A DNA stretch of 64,000 nt from Coprinopsis marcescibilis (lineage: Eukaryota; Basidiomycota; Agaricomycetes; Agaricales; Psathyrellaceae): the NCBI GenBank assembly GCA_004369085.1, contig ML210152.1, positions 346,040-410,039 of the forward strand. Direction: 5' to 3'. Position numbers and translations under genes: made by a program. The notes beneath the pieces were generated by a model. That model did not search any database. It was given only the letters and a program-made list of their open reading frames with translations, and had not been told where the DNA came from. This document shows positions 34,126 to 46,910 of this stretch, piece by piece (position 1 is the first letter of the stretch; the number at the start of each line of letters is the position of its first letter).

Positions 34126-36728
34126 TCATCGGCCACTTGATGAGTATCGTCCACATATCGTCCACTCCCATCCGTCGGACTCATAGATCCGCAACGTCTC
34201 CTTCAGCGCAGCAACCGCCTCTTCGTCTCTCCCCACACATCCAAGTGCAGCAGCGTATATCCAATACAACTGCGCCGCGGCCTGCTCTGGGAACTGGGTT
34301 GGATCCTCTGACGAGATCTCCCAGTAAATCTCGATTCCCTCCTGTGCCAGTGGGATGGCCTCCTCATACCTATCGCACACAGTGAAGGCCTTGGCAGCGT
34401 TGTAAAGGGAGTTGGCAAGGGTGAAGTTGCCCCTGGGATCAGCTTCAACCAACCTCCGACGGACAATGATACATTCCAGACCAGGCTCAATAGCTTCAGC
34501 TTCAAGACCTGGGCAAAGCCCTAGGTAGCACGAATACTGGCTGAGCGTGTTGGCCAATTCTGTCAGGAAGGATATATCCTTGCCTGCCAGTCGACGAGCA
34601 ACCTCGAGTGCATCCTTGGACCTCTCCTTCGCCTCGAAATACCTCCCACATTCCGCAAGCTGGGTAGCATAGTGATAAAGCAACCCGTGCAGCGGGTATT
34701 CATGTTTATCTGGGTCTTGCTCTGCTGATTGCCGGCGTACCGCGACCAATTCTTCAAGATACGGAAATGCATCAACCTGGCGATCACATGCATTCAAGTC
34801 GCACACCATGTTGTGAAGCGTAGTCGCAAGGTCGGTGTTGAAGAGTTCCGGATTGGACAGTGCCAATTTATGTCGGATTTCCAGTGCCTCCTGACCAGGC
34901 TCAAGCGCATCGGCTTTCCTACCGCACATGGCGAGGCATACCGCATGTCCATGGAGTGCGTCACCCAATAACGGCTCGAACTTGGTGGGGTCCATCAAAG
35001 CAGTAACTCCCCCTAGATCCGAAATTGTCGACGAAAAGTGCCTGGCGAATTGTTCTGGGACTGTTTGTACCAGCCTTCGGTAGATGCTTGCAGCTTTTTG
35101 TCCAGCATTGACTGCGTCAAGGATCCTACCACATGCGTGTAGGTAGACTGTAGATCCGTGGAGGGAAGATGCCACAAAGGCAAAAACGTGACGGGATCGC
35201 TGACGGCCAAATCGCAGAGTATAGGAACGGTCTCGGCGCTATAGTTTGTGGCATCGCCGGGCTGGCCATTCTGCTTGAGATTGAACGCATGTTGGTGCAG
35301 TGTGGAGGCCAGTTCCTGCAGCCTCGCTGGATCTCCGTTCTTTGCTGTACGTCGGCGCACCCCCAGGGTTTCCTCTCCTACAAGAATGGACTGATCGAGC
35401 TGGCCCACAGAGGATAACAAGCGGAAGTAATTGTGGAGGGAGATACCCAATGACTACCAATCGGCGCTGAATCGAAATGGCCTCCTTTTCCGTCTCAACC
35501 GCATCCTGATGTCTGTCGCTCCTTGTGAGATAGATGGCATAAGCATGTAGTGCGTTGGCAAGATTCGACTCCGCCCCGAAGTTGGTGGGGCATTCGGACA
35601 CCAAACGATGGCGGATGGCGATAGCCTCTTGAATAGGCGGCATGGCCTCCTCGTGTTCTCCCAGCGAGCTGAGGCACCACGAAAAATTGTGAAGCGTCTG
35701 GGCTAGGAGGGGATTGAATAGAATGGGTTTGCAGTTTGCTAATCGTGTGCGAATTTCAATAGTCTCCCGATATATCTCAATCGAGTCTCTATTCGTAAGG
35801 AAAGAACCGTAGCTATGAAGAGAGCTGGACAGGTCGGGTTCGAATTTCGCGGGATTGATGACTGACAATGGACGACGGATGTCGATTGCCTCCTTGACGA
35901 ACGTAATTGCATCGTGGTTTCGACCACAAAGACTGAGATGAAAGGCAGCGTCGTGCAGCGCGGAGGCCAACTCCTGCTTGTGCTTTGGATCCTGCTCCGA
36001 TAAATAACCCAGTTCCGAAGGAGGGTTACCACGACAGGGTCTTTTTCTTCGTCCAGGGCGTCGATGACGATGACGAAGTGTCGATTTGAAGGTAGCAGTG
36101 GGATGAGGGGTATAATGATTTCTTCGAACTGTTGAATTGGGCTAGCTGTGGCTAAACTGTTGTCGTTCGCAAGTATTTCTCCTATACCGCTTCTAACTTT
36201 GTTGCTTATGTTGCACAGCCCACGAATAAAGGTTGTCATTAGGTTTGAAGGTGTCGATTGCCATTCCATCTGGTTGAAGAAGAATCCTGCGACGAAGGTT
36301 TCGTGTTCCTCGCTAGCTGGCAAATGGCATGCGCCAGTGCTGATTTCCCGCTTCCCACTGAATCCGCCACCACCATCACCCTCGCCCCAGCTGTTCCCTC
36401 TTCACGACTTTGCGTCCATGATAAGATCTTGCTAATGTGTTGTTCGCGTGTCCCGGCGAGACGAGGACGAGATGGATCCCAAGAGCAGCCCGCCGGGTTG
36501 GAATGGCCCTGCAGAGCTTCCTGAATTCCTAAATCGGTCTCTAGATTACAGTTTAACAATTTACTCCACCTGAGAAGGTGTAGTAGGCGCTTACTTGTTT
36601 GCTGATCATGGTAATGATGAATATTGGTGAGAAGCATATCTCCCCCAACCAGCGTCATATTGACATTCTGGAGAGTCACATCGCGGGCATTTGTAAAGGC
36701 CTCGACGCCTTTGAAGGTTTTGAGAGAA
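34126..36728 (-). pseudogene. NLR copy 4: broken NACHT-TPR gene
   Basis: A decayed member of the NLR family, closest to NLR2. Reading on minus from about 36728: the N-terminal motif TLQNVNMTLVGGDMLLTNIH, an intron (GTAAGC...CTAG), then TDLGIQEALQGHSNPAGCSW, Walker A VVADSVGSGKSALAH, a frameshift near 36320, the continuation AGFFFNQMEWQSTPSNLM and Walker B VIVIDALDEEKD. At about 36005 the NACHT (LLRNWV) is fused directly to a mid-array TPR (LSEQDPKHKQELASALH), a loss of about 2.2 kb relative to NLR2. Further shifts occur near 35455 and 35170, and a 24-codon deletion lies near 35010. The first two exons are not found. It lies head-to-head with NLR2, with about 300 bp between. Confidence 0.85.
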
Positions 36729-37027
36729 TCAGATTACCATCCAACCGGCTGGTTGAGTCTATCGCACTTTGTTTTGACTGTAGTTCACATGGTCTTTAAG
36801 TACACTTTCCTATGCCGGTCGAACCCAGACTGAGACTGCCATCATGCACAGCCATGAACCCGCATTAGTGCAATCTGGCCTCTGCTCCCGAGCCTTGCAC
36901 TGCGACTCTTAAGACCTCTCTCACTGTGACATTCACCCATTTCTGCTAATTCCGGGTTCTTATATCACCAAGTTCTCAATTGAACTGAATCCCCTGATTG
37001 CGTTCGTCTCGACCGGGCGTGCCTTCT

Positions 37028-40000
37028 ATGTTCAAGATCGTAAAGGTGCATGGTGCAGACACATCACCGTATCTACTGTATCTTAATTGCAGAAAATGAT
37101 ACATCCAGTTACGCCAAAGAATTCACAAATGGGGGCAAAATAAAGATGTTGAGCATAACAAGGGTACTGTCAGCAAATCAGAAGCACCATTAAAGAACTG
37201 TAAGTCGACTTACTTCACCCCATCTGAGCATTTTGCTCATCTTTCACCCTCATCGATAGCTCCAGGCGCCCAAGCCTTTACGGGCGCCCGCGACGTGAAT
37301 CTCAACAATGTCGCGATGAGTGTGGTAGGAGGAGATATGCACGTCACCAATATCAATCATCATCACAACCAAGATTCACGTAAGTGTGGTTCGCTAAGTG
37401 AAGAGGATAGGTATTGACTCTTGAGATCCATGAATAGGTACTGATATAGAAATCCACGAAGCAATCCGACGCCTGGCGGATCCGACAGGATGCTCTTGGG
37501 ACCCAGCTCGTACCTGCTTTGCGGGAACACGAGAGCTTCAAATCAACGAAATCTCGTCATGGACACAGACTCGTCAAGTAGGACCATCTGGTGCAAAAGT
37601 ACTGGTGGTTGCAGACTCAGTGGGAAGTGGGAAGTCTGCTCTTGCCCATACCGTTTGCGAACATGCCAGGAAACAGAAAACGTTCCTTGCAGGATTCTTT
37701 TTCAACCAAATGGAGCAGCAATCCACACCATCCAACATGCTGGCAACCTTAATTCGGGGATTGTGCAACATCGACGACAAGGTGAAGCGCGCCATTGGAG
37801 AAATACTCGCGAAGGACAACAGCCTGGCCCTAGCTCAGCCAATCCAGCAGTTCGAGGAAATCATCTTACCAATCGTTCCACTCCTGCCATCAGACCGGCA
37901 TTTTGTCGTTGTTGTAGATGCCTTGGATGAAGAACGAGACCCGGTTATTTTAGAGATCCTACGAAACTGGGTGTCACGTCTCCCGCCGTCCTTCAGATTC
38001 ATCGTCACCACCCGCCCCGAACAGCGCATCATGGGATATCTGGACAAGCAGCCTCACGTCCTGCGTTTCGCCCAGGGCTTAACCGGGAAGGCCAACCAAG
38101 ACGATGTCAAAACATTTATAAAAGCGCAACTAGAAAACGCTTCGTATGGGCCCGATGTCACCCCAGAGTTGCTGGACGCGTTTGTCGCAAAGACAGAAGG
38201 CTTGTTCTTGTGGGCAAAGACAGTTCTCAGCCATCTCGCTGACACATTTGACCCTGTTGCTGAATTGGAAGATATTGTTCATGGGAAGAGCAGCCACTGG
38301 CAGGAGGACGGGGAGGCCGCACAAAAGCTGGAGGATCTTTATCTTCGGATTTTGTCCAAGCTCAAGTGGACGGACCGCCGGTTCGTGGAGAAGTACAAGA
38401 TTATCATGGGTGCCTTGGTTGTAATCAAGGACTCCCTTACTCCCGACGGCTTAGCTGCCATTTATAGCCAGCAGGGCATCACCTTGAACGACATCCACAG
38501 AATCTGCACTCTCCTCCACCCACTTTTGCAAAACTACTCCCCCAACAACTCTCAACAACCCTTCCGCCTTTTGCACCTCTCCGTTCAGGAGTATCTTACT
38601 CAACGAGCCCCATCACCATATCGGCTCGAGAGTGAAGAACACGACTCTACGCTGTCATGGCTGGCCCTTAACGTTCTCAAGAAGGAACTGAACCCTACAA
38701 ACGTACCCATCCTTGGATACTCGGACGGAGATTGGATCAGCAATCTCTCGAAAAGGCCCCCATCCATCCCTCTTCTGCTCAGGGACGCCATCTCAGAACA
38801 GTTGCGGTACTCCAGTCAGTTTGTGGGAGAACATACACTTTCCATGGCAGTCGATGGCATCCACCAGCCGCATATACACCTCCTGCGAGATCTTGTCTTC
38901 GAACCGCGCCACATCCTCGAAATAACAGCCTCACTAGGCACCGTAATCAAGATTGCTCCTCTAAGAAAACGAGCCAAGGTAAGCACTTGTATCCGAAACC
39001 CCGCTATGTTATTGTGTCTAACAAGAACTGTTGAACGTAGGAATTGCTGTCCGACGCAGGCTTTGGCAACGAAGTTATCAGGTACTCAGCAAAGATCTAT
39101 CTCGCAATCGCAGATTGTCTCAATGCTGCCGCTCGGTTTGGAGAGGCGTATCCAATCGCAGAAGACACAGTTGTGCTGTACCGCCAGCTCGCAAAGTCCG
39201 ACCATCAGGATTCGTCGTTGGAGCAGGAGACAGCATATGCACTGGAGGTGCTTGCTTTTTCTCTCGATTCTCTGAATCTGCGGGAAGAGGGGATCCCGAT
39301 TGCAGCAGAGGGCTTGGAGATTGCTCGTCGCCTGGCGGAAGAAGACATCGAAACCCATCGACCATTGCTAGCAAGATTGCTTCACACCCAAGGCGTTATC
39401 TACAACCACCTTAAGCGTCACCAAGAGGCACTCGAAACCGATACCGAGGCAGTAAAACTGTATCGCATACTTTATGAACGCGACGAAGTCTTTGGGGGCT
39501 ATCTAGCTTGGTCCCTTTACAATCTATCCGCAGAACTCAGTGCGTGTGATAGAACCGAGGAAGCCCTTCCATTTGCGAAAGAATGTGTTGATATCTGGAG
39601 AAGGCGATCAAGCAACGACCCGGATTTGGAGACCAACCTGGCGCACGCGCTACAAATATATGCAGTGCGCTTTACCGACTGCGACAAGGCCCAGGACGCC
39701 ATTGAACCAGGCCAAGAAGCGGTCGCTATCCGCCGGAAACTGGCAGCCACGAAGCCGGATACCTATGAACAGCCCCTATCGGACGCTCTCAATGCCCTCA
39801 CAATCACTTTCTCCAAGCTAGGCAAACACACAGAGGCCCTCGAAATGGCCGAGGAAGTCGTTACGATTCGACGTCGATTGGCAGCCAAGGATCTAGAAAA
39901 CGATGAAGCTACCTTGGGTTTCTCGTTGACAAGGCTGTCCTCTTGCTTGGATAGTTGCAATCGCGAGGAAGATGCTCTACGAGCTTCCCAGGAGTCTTTG

Positions 40001-42304
40001 CAAATTTTCCGTCGTCTGTCGCAGGGAGATCCTGTCAAGTTTGACGCAGACTTGGCCGTCGCTCTGCAAAACAAAGCCGTCTATTCTGCGAACTTGAAGA
40101 AGTACGATGAAGCACTCGAACTGGATCTGGAAGCGATTGCAGTCAACCGCCGGTTAACAGAACAAGATCCGAAGCATGGTCAACACTTGGCCTCCACACT
40201 TCACAACTCCGCTTCCCACTTCGAACTTTCCGGTCGAAAGGGTGAGGCCATTGCTCATATCAAGGAAGCTATCAAAATTCTTCGCCGGCTGGTCGCCGAA
40301 AGTCCTACACAATTTGAGCCCGATCTCTGCAACTCGCTTCACAGCCTAGGAATATACCTTTCAAACAGTGAATCGATTGATGTTTACCGGGAGGTTGTCG
40401 AGATTCGCACAAGATTGGCACTCACTCGTCCCGCCCGATTCAACCCTCCACTCTCGCAGTCTCTTTACAACCTCGCCTGGGGTCTCAGTACAGCTGGAAA
40501 CGTGGACGAAGCCATGCCTTTCATCCAAGAATCCATCGCCATCCGCCGCCGCTTATCAGCTGAGGACCCTGCCAGCTTTGTAGCAGAATCCAACCTATCC
40601 AGTTCGCTCCATGGATATGCAATCCATCTGACCAGAAGTCGAAAGTACGAGGAGGCGATCGAGGCAGAGAAGGAGTGCATTTCGATCCGAACCAAGCTGG
40701 CGGCGATCAACCCGGGGGAGATTGAAGAGGGCTTTGCAGAGTCCCTCCACAACATTGCTTGCGACCTTGGAAAATTGTCACGCTACGCCGAAGCATTACC
40801 GTACTTGGAGCAAGGAATCGAAATTCGCCGGAGGTTGGCAGTCCCTGCTACGGATCATCTATTGGCCGACTCTCTTCACAATTACTTCATCTACCTCTCC
40901 TACGAGGACGAGCTCGACAAATCAATCCTCTTTGGCGAAGAAGCTCTTGTAGTGCGCCGACGTGCGGCAGCTGGGGGTGATCCGACAAGGTTGCGGGAGC
41001 TGGCCTCCACCCTGCACATCCAATCCTCCAATTTCAAACAGAAGGGACGCCTAGACGACGCTGTTCTGCACAGCGAGGAAGCCATTTCAACCATCCGCAA
41101 ACTGTTGGTCGATGATCCCACCACTTTCGAGCCTCTGTTGGGCAACTATCTCCACACACACGCCATACACCTTTCTGTCAGTGGCAAGGTTGCTGAGGCA
41201 GTTGATGCCACTGAAGAAGCTGTAGTGATTCGTCGCAAACTCGCAGCAAGCGACCCAGAGCAGTACGAAACCGACCTTTCCCTTTCGCTTCACAATCTCG
41301 CAATCGACCTCAGTGGATGTGGCCGGAATGAAGAGGCTGTCCGTGCTACGGAGGAGAGGATCACGGTTCTACGGAGATTGGTTCTGACACAGCTCGCGAC
41401 ATACGAGCCCGCTTTGGCGACAGCGCTTCATCTGAAAGCGTTGTATCTAGCCTTCTGCAACAAGAACGCCGATGCTCTCGAGCCTAATTACGAAGGGTTG
41501 GAGATTCGGCGTAGACTGGCTTCAGTCGATCCAGTGCAGTTCGATTCAGCCCTCGAAGCCACCCTACACAACATATGCTGCGACTTGAACCTCTGCAATC
41601 GGTTCTCCGACACTTTGCCATACTATGAAGAGTTGATCGCGGTTCGGCGACGGTTGGTGGTGGTCGATCCTGCCCGATACCAATATACCTTGAGCACTGC
41701 CCTCTACAACTATTCCTCCCTGCTCGGAGATCAAAAGCGATATCCGGAGGCCGTCGAGGCATGCAAAGAAGGGGTGGACATCCGACGTCAACTAGCAGCA
41801 AACGACCGTGCGTATGAGGTCAATCTCGCCTACAGCCTCAATCAGTATTCGTGGTATCTCGCCTTCTGCCCAGGCTGTGAAACGGACGCTGTCGTGCCAG
41901 GCGAAGAGTGTGTCGCGATTTGCCGGAGTCTAGCCGTTGGCGACCCATCGATGGAAACCGACCTTGCCAACTCGCTCGACACGCTGGCTAATGCTTTGAA
42001 TGCGAACAAGCGATACGAAGAGGGTGCGGTGGCGTCACGGGAGGGGGTGGAGATTTACCGAGCGTCGGCGGCTGGGTTTCCTGATTATATTGCGGCTTCG
42101 CTGTTGAGGGTGTATGCGGTTGCGTTGGTAAACTCTGGGAACAGGGAGGGAGCGCTTGAGGCGGTTCGCGAGGCATTGATTGTATACCAACGAATGCATG
42201 ATAGTGGGAATACAAGTAGGGAAAGCGAACATAAAGAGGCCACTGCTATGTTCGAGTCGTTGTCGAGTACCAGTAGTGTAGTTTCTGATACCAGTACAAG
42301 TTGA
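37028..42304 (+). CDS. NLR2: NACHT-TPR STAND NTPase (1677 aa)
   Basis: Intact paralogue of NLR1 with the same five-exon plan: 37028-37045, 37109-37199, 37260-37379, 37438-38978 and 39041-42304; introns 63, 60, 58 and 62 bp. The NACHT exon is 1541 nt, exactly as in NLR1. The N-terminus reads MFKIVK-LRQRIHKWGQNK, followed by VNLNNVAMSVVGGDMHVTNI and NHHHNQDS. Walker A is VVADSVGSGKSALAH, Walker B VVVVDALDEERD, then TTRPEQR. The TPR exon codes about 1087 residues of 46-residue units and ends in a Ser/Thr tail. One A-type unit near 40340-40400 is shortened. The roughly 300-bp region before 37028 is shared with the broken copy 4. Confidence 0.85.
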
Positions 42305-45300
42305 TTCGATTAAGAAAATGTTGTATTGTATGCGGGACTGTAATATTATTTCTGAATTGGGGATTTTGAATATACGCTGCCGTGAAGCTATGATCCTATC
42401 CTGTTCTCCAGCCCAAGGCCCAACGGCGTTAGCAATGAAGCGGGAATTCTGTCTTGAACATAGTAGTCGTTCAACCAAATATTAATTTATGGTCAAAATA
42501 AGCATCGGTTCTGTGCACCCAATGACTTGTCCAAGATGAACAGTTATAACGGTGTCTAGAAAACTAAGAGTAATGGTTGTGAACAAGGAAACAGATGTAG
42601 TATTAAGGCTGGAGCTCACTCAAACGAGCTGGAAAAAAAGGCTGGTCGTGAAACAACTTGAACATCCTGTAAATTTCAGGCTCCAGCCAAGGCCCAACGG
42701 TAGCAAGGTTAGCAACGAGCCCGCAATTCCTTCTTGACCACAGTAGCCGTTCAACCGAATACTATGCCCAAAAAGAAGCAGTGGTTTCATGCTGTGCACC
42801 CATAGGCCACGGGCATTTGAGTGTTTGACTGGCCCTTCGCGTAGAGCTTGGAAGCGGAAGACGAAGCTGAAGGTTCAACAATCAGGCATAAATGCAAAAG
42901 ATGCAATAAACAAACTAGAGCTCACGAAAGACTTGCAACTTGGACTAGATGATTCTAGGATTCTAGAGAGTCGACACTAGGAGCCTAGGAGGCGTGGTGG
43001 CGGAATCCAGTTCGTTCGAGTCTTAAACTGATGTCGTGGCCAGCACCAGTGGGCACCAGCACGGTGGCCATCGACGACTGCTTCTCCCCGTACGAAAGTC
43101 TTGCCATCCAGCTCCAAGGCGTATAATATTGGAAGGTTGTGGTAACATGTCGGGAGGCGGGAGCCATCAATTTTGGCGTTTACCGCCCTTTCTCCTTTCC
43201 ACATCATTGTTGATCAGCTCTGGTCAGCTCTGGCCACCTCGGTTTTTGCGTCCTTGGTTCATTTCTTGTCTTCAGCGTTCAGAAAGGCCGTAGAGCAATG
43301 TTGAATGGTTTGAGAGGTGTTTGTAGTAGAATGGCGAGATCGTTTGGGAGTAGATGGGGAATGAGCCTGAGGTGGATTGGGGTCACGATTTGCATTGTCC
43401 TAGGTAGCAGACATATTTCGAACTTGGGGCGGTAGTTCCAAACGTGAAGGATGACGAGGGGGTGGGTTTCACTGGTAGAATTGTTGCAACCAAGGGAAGA
43501 AGTGTAGAGAAGGAGTTGCAAGACAGGTGTGTTCCGACGAGATGGGTTTAGGATGCCAGACCTTCGACGCTGATTATGCTCGCAGGTAGCTTTGGCTTAG
43601 ACAGTACTGGCCACTCAACCACTGTCCTTGTTTACAGGTCAGGTTCTTGAAGGCCGTTGAAAATGCAAATGGTGGGGTGGTGGATGAATGCGGTAAATTT
43701 GAAGGCGAAGCCACAATCGAGTTTCGAGGGTGAGGCAGAGTCATGGTGAACGCCTTGGGTTCAGAGCTTCTCGTTAGCCCGCAGAGTCCGAATGCTTTCC
43801 AGATGCCTAGCCGAGGATGTGTTCCATCTGCGCGTCCGACTTCACGGTTATATCGAGGTACGTGCTGCTGCTGGCTTGACTTGATGGACTCGGTGGCTGA
43901 CGCAGCGAGTTAGTGACTATAGCCTCTCGTCAGGCAGGCTTGACTCTCGGATTATAATTCTATAGCAGGCTGAACACGCACAATCCAAGTCTGGCCTTGG
44001 GACCAATTCATACGGAGTGTATCTTTTTTTGGATGGCTGCTGGCACGAGATCCAACCACGGGTTCGTTGTCTAGAACCTGCTAGGTATAAATATAAAGCG
44101 CCTCTCCTCGGGTGGGCATGTGTTACTTACCGTAGGGTCATGGCCACTGTTGGCTGTCGGCACTTCCAAAGAGAGATAGCTTTATGACGTGGTCTCGAGC
44201 GCCATCTCGAGAAGGACTTGTCGGGATTCGGATCTGGCGTTGGGAACGGGTTCAAGCATATCCGGGTGAATTTGACTATCAAGGACAAGAGCTTAATTGA
44301 GGTAAGCCCTTCTCGCTCTAAATCGTTCAAAGACCAACTTACATACTGGATATGATGTGCAGACTGTTGTTGGACCATTTTGACCGTCGAGCGTCGGAGG
44401 AAGTGTATGTGATGAGGAAGGCCTCAATGACCTATGGGCTATACCCATGTCAGATAATGTATCCGCCGCCTAGAGGAGCAAGACCTACTCTGCGGACTTG
44501 CGAGATGATATAGCCCGAGGATAAACTCATCGTTCGTGCAGCTGGTACTGGGAGGATGGCATGTCGATCGACGATGGAAGGCCATTGCTCCTGGAAGCAG
44601 AACTTGGTGTAGGATTGCTGGAGATACAGGCTCTGTATTAACCATAGCAGACAGTCGAAGGATAGGTAGGGCAAGTAGACCCTCAACCATCCGACTAGTT
44701 CACCGCTGGCCTGTGATCGAGCCGCACCGCGTCTACAGCAGCAGTCACCAACTGGAAGGGTGCATATGTCTGGATACCTGCAGTTTCAGTCTGATACTGA
44801 TCCCTATTGCAGGTAACGCAGCTGGTGTGGGCATGATGGTTGTTTGTAGACCGCTATGGTTTTGCAGTGGACGAGCTGCGGTGCCCCTGACCACATTCGA
44901 GGTGGATGGTCGAACGACTTGAATGGCAGGCAACGACGAGCTGAAGATACAGCGAAAGAGTCAGTGTTCGTAATCCAAAAGAGACTGACCATAGGCGGTC
45001 CACGACGAGTTGTAGCCGTACCGCTAATCCTTTGCACTGCTGGCCTACCCGACCCTCTCCTGGTTGTTCCTCCCTGCGTTCTTGAACTAAAAGAGCAACC
45101 ATCAGCCTGAAAGCAAAGTACCATCACGCCAACTCACTTTAAATTGCGCATATAACTGACTTGTGTTCATGCTAGGGACCTTGCAGGCCTTTTGTTGTCG
45201 TTGAAGGCGTTGTGTATTTCAGGTCGTCGTGGTGGTTGTATCCCACGTTCCGGTGGGATGTTGTGGGATGTTGTGCCCGAATATCTTGCTGTATCTGCTG

Positions 45301-46262
45301 CACGAGTTTATCTGGCACGAATATGGTGAGTTCAATGCTGTTCGAGGTGTTCAGGAAAGCTTATGCAACGTTGTCGCAAGGATGTTGCCCCAGTCTTACG
45401 GCAGAGGACTCGACCATCGTCAACTGTCAGCACTCGCTCACGGTGTTCCTCAGCTGGATTTGTCCAACTTTATCCCAACCATCACCGTTTGCACCACCAT
45501 AATGACCCCAGTTGTCATCGGCAGCATACTTTCACTTTCAGGGCTAGTCTTGTTATGATATCTTCAATCCTTCCAGTCTATTCTGCCACTGAAGACTCGA
45601 AGATCCCATCGAGAACAGCACATATCGGACTGATGCGAGAAAAACATCATGTGGCCCAGCAGCTAGCTTCCCACAGGGCGGAGGCGGCGACAAACGGGGT
45701 CCGCCAGCAACTTCTCCTTACGGAAACCGGATTCCTTAGTTTCAGGTAAGCCAATTTAAGCCCTGCACGCCCTCCACAGCCAAATTCCCCTAGTTTCACC
45801 CAGACAGATCCTTTGGAATGCCTTTTGGAAACGGTAGAAGCACGAGATATTGCAGAATACAGCAAGGCTGCTCGGAAGCAGCTTTGCGTCTCCAAGTCGC
45901 GAATAACAGGGAGATGCAAGCATCATTTGGAGGCGTTCGGCTATTTAGTTGTTCGTCTGCCCTGAATTTATTTCATGGGCATCACCGAAGTCACTGGGCG
46001 TTTGGGCTATCTCTTTTATAGCCCATTTTTAACGGTCGCATACCTTTCTTCCTCATCACCACCATCACCACACCCCCACACCTGGAGTGCACTGGCGCAG
46101 ACATAATTTTTATCTGCGCCTCTTCCCGTGCCCTCCTCATCCTCTCTTTTCTTTCTTTCTACACTACACTACACTACTATACCATATTACATCCAGTCGA
46201 ACAGTTCTGGTCATCTAACCTCCACCTTTTTAAACACCATTCGCTTCATCAAGATTCACTCG
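42305..46262. other. Gene-poor region, 4 kb
   Basis: It contains an imperfect duplicated segment (42406-42521 and 42681-42801) and many short frames on both strands. A fragment near 44196-44400 with a GTAAGC...GCAG intron gives a short readable end (FKHIRVNLTIKDKSLIE then TVVGPF) but its upstream part is closed by a stop. No gene, RNA or complete element could be supported. The last 200 bp are pyrimidine-rich and form the promoter of the next gene. Confidence 0.45.
42406..42801. repeat. Imperfect direct duplication, about 120 bp units
   Basis: Segments 42406-42521 and 42681-42801 align with small indels. Both begin CTCCAGCC, share AAGGCCCAACGG and CGTTCAACC, and end in CTGTGCACCCA. They lie just downstream of NLR2 and match no gene. 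Confidence 0.7.
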
Positions 46263-46910
46263 ATGCCCCTCTCCCGACTGGATTGCCCGTCGTTTCTGAT
46301 GGTTTTGGCCGGGCCTGATGGCGAGCTCGTTCGGATTGTGGACAGGGCACCTGCTTGTCGTCGACAAGTACAGTTCGCCGTCGTCTGCAGGCCACAGCAA
46401 AACGGTACCGAGCCTGCACCGAACCAACCGTCGGATAACAGTATGTTCATGGTACGTCACTCCGAGCTCGTTCTCGTCCTCTCCCTGTTGAACGTCAAGG
46501 CTGATTGTGGTTTGGGTTGAGCAGAGGACTGTTGATGCACGGTTTGAAGGCAACTTAGCGTATAAGGTCGATTATGACCCTCTGGTGAGCTGGTTTCTCG
46601 TTTGTACTTGCGAGGCTGATCTGATCCTTCTTCCGGTCTTGCAGAATACCGACGAAGCGGAATCCGAAAGCCTGGATGGGTCGAGCGCGGACGGGGTGGG
46701 CACTCGTACTCAGCCTCTGCATGAGACCGACGATGGCGCTGCCAATGCAGCACCCCAAGAACAAGAACGACCACGGTCTGCGGTTGGCAAGGTCAGCAGG
46801 ACGCGTTTTACGTGTGTTCGATAGCTCTTGCTAAATGGACTCTGCGGCTTCGACAGGTCTTTTCGTCCGCTATGCGACGTGTTTGGCAGGCCATCCGATT
46901 CTGCAAGTAA
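46263..46910 (+). CDS. Small acidic hypothetical protein B (paralogue of the gene at 30489)
   Basis: Family unknown. Exons 46263-46451, 46525-46584, 46645-46791 and 46857-46910; introns 73, 60 and 65 bp; 149 aa. It starts MPLSRLDCPSFLMVLAGPDG; exon 2 (60 nt) reads RTVDARFEGNLAYKVDYDPL; exon 3 is acidic and polar; exon 4 gives VFSSAMRRVWQAIRFCK. It matches protein A in exon number, phases, exon 2 length and in the motifs LDCPSF, ELVR, DARFEG and AYxVxY. Reading through the third intron would end the protein ten residues later at 46824, but the spliced form matches the paralogue's end better. Confidence 0.68.

Noticed and set aside
42985..43030. Second B-box-like string (GTTCGTTCGAGTC)
   Set aside because: No cloverleaf or A box could be found around it.
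44127..45127. Fragments suggesting a multi-exon gene on either strand
   Set aside because: Only one short spliceable end could be read and its upstream frame is closed by stops; no family was recognised.
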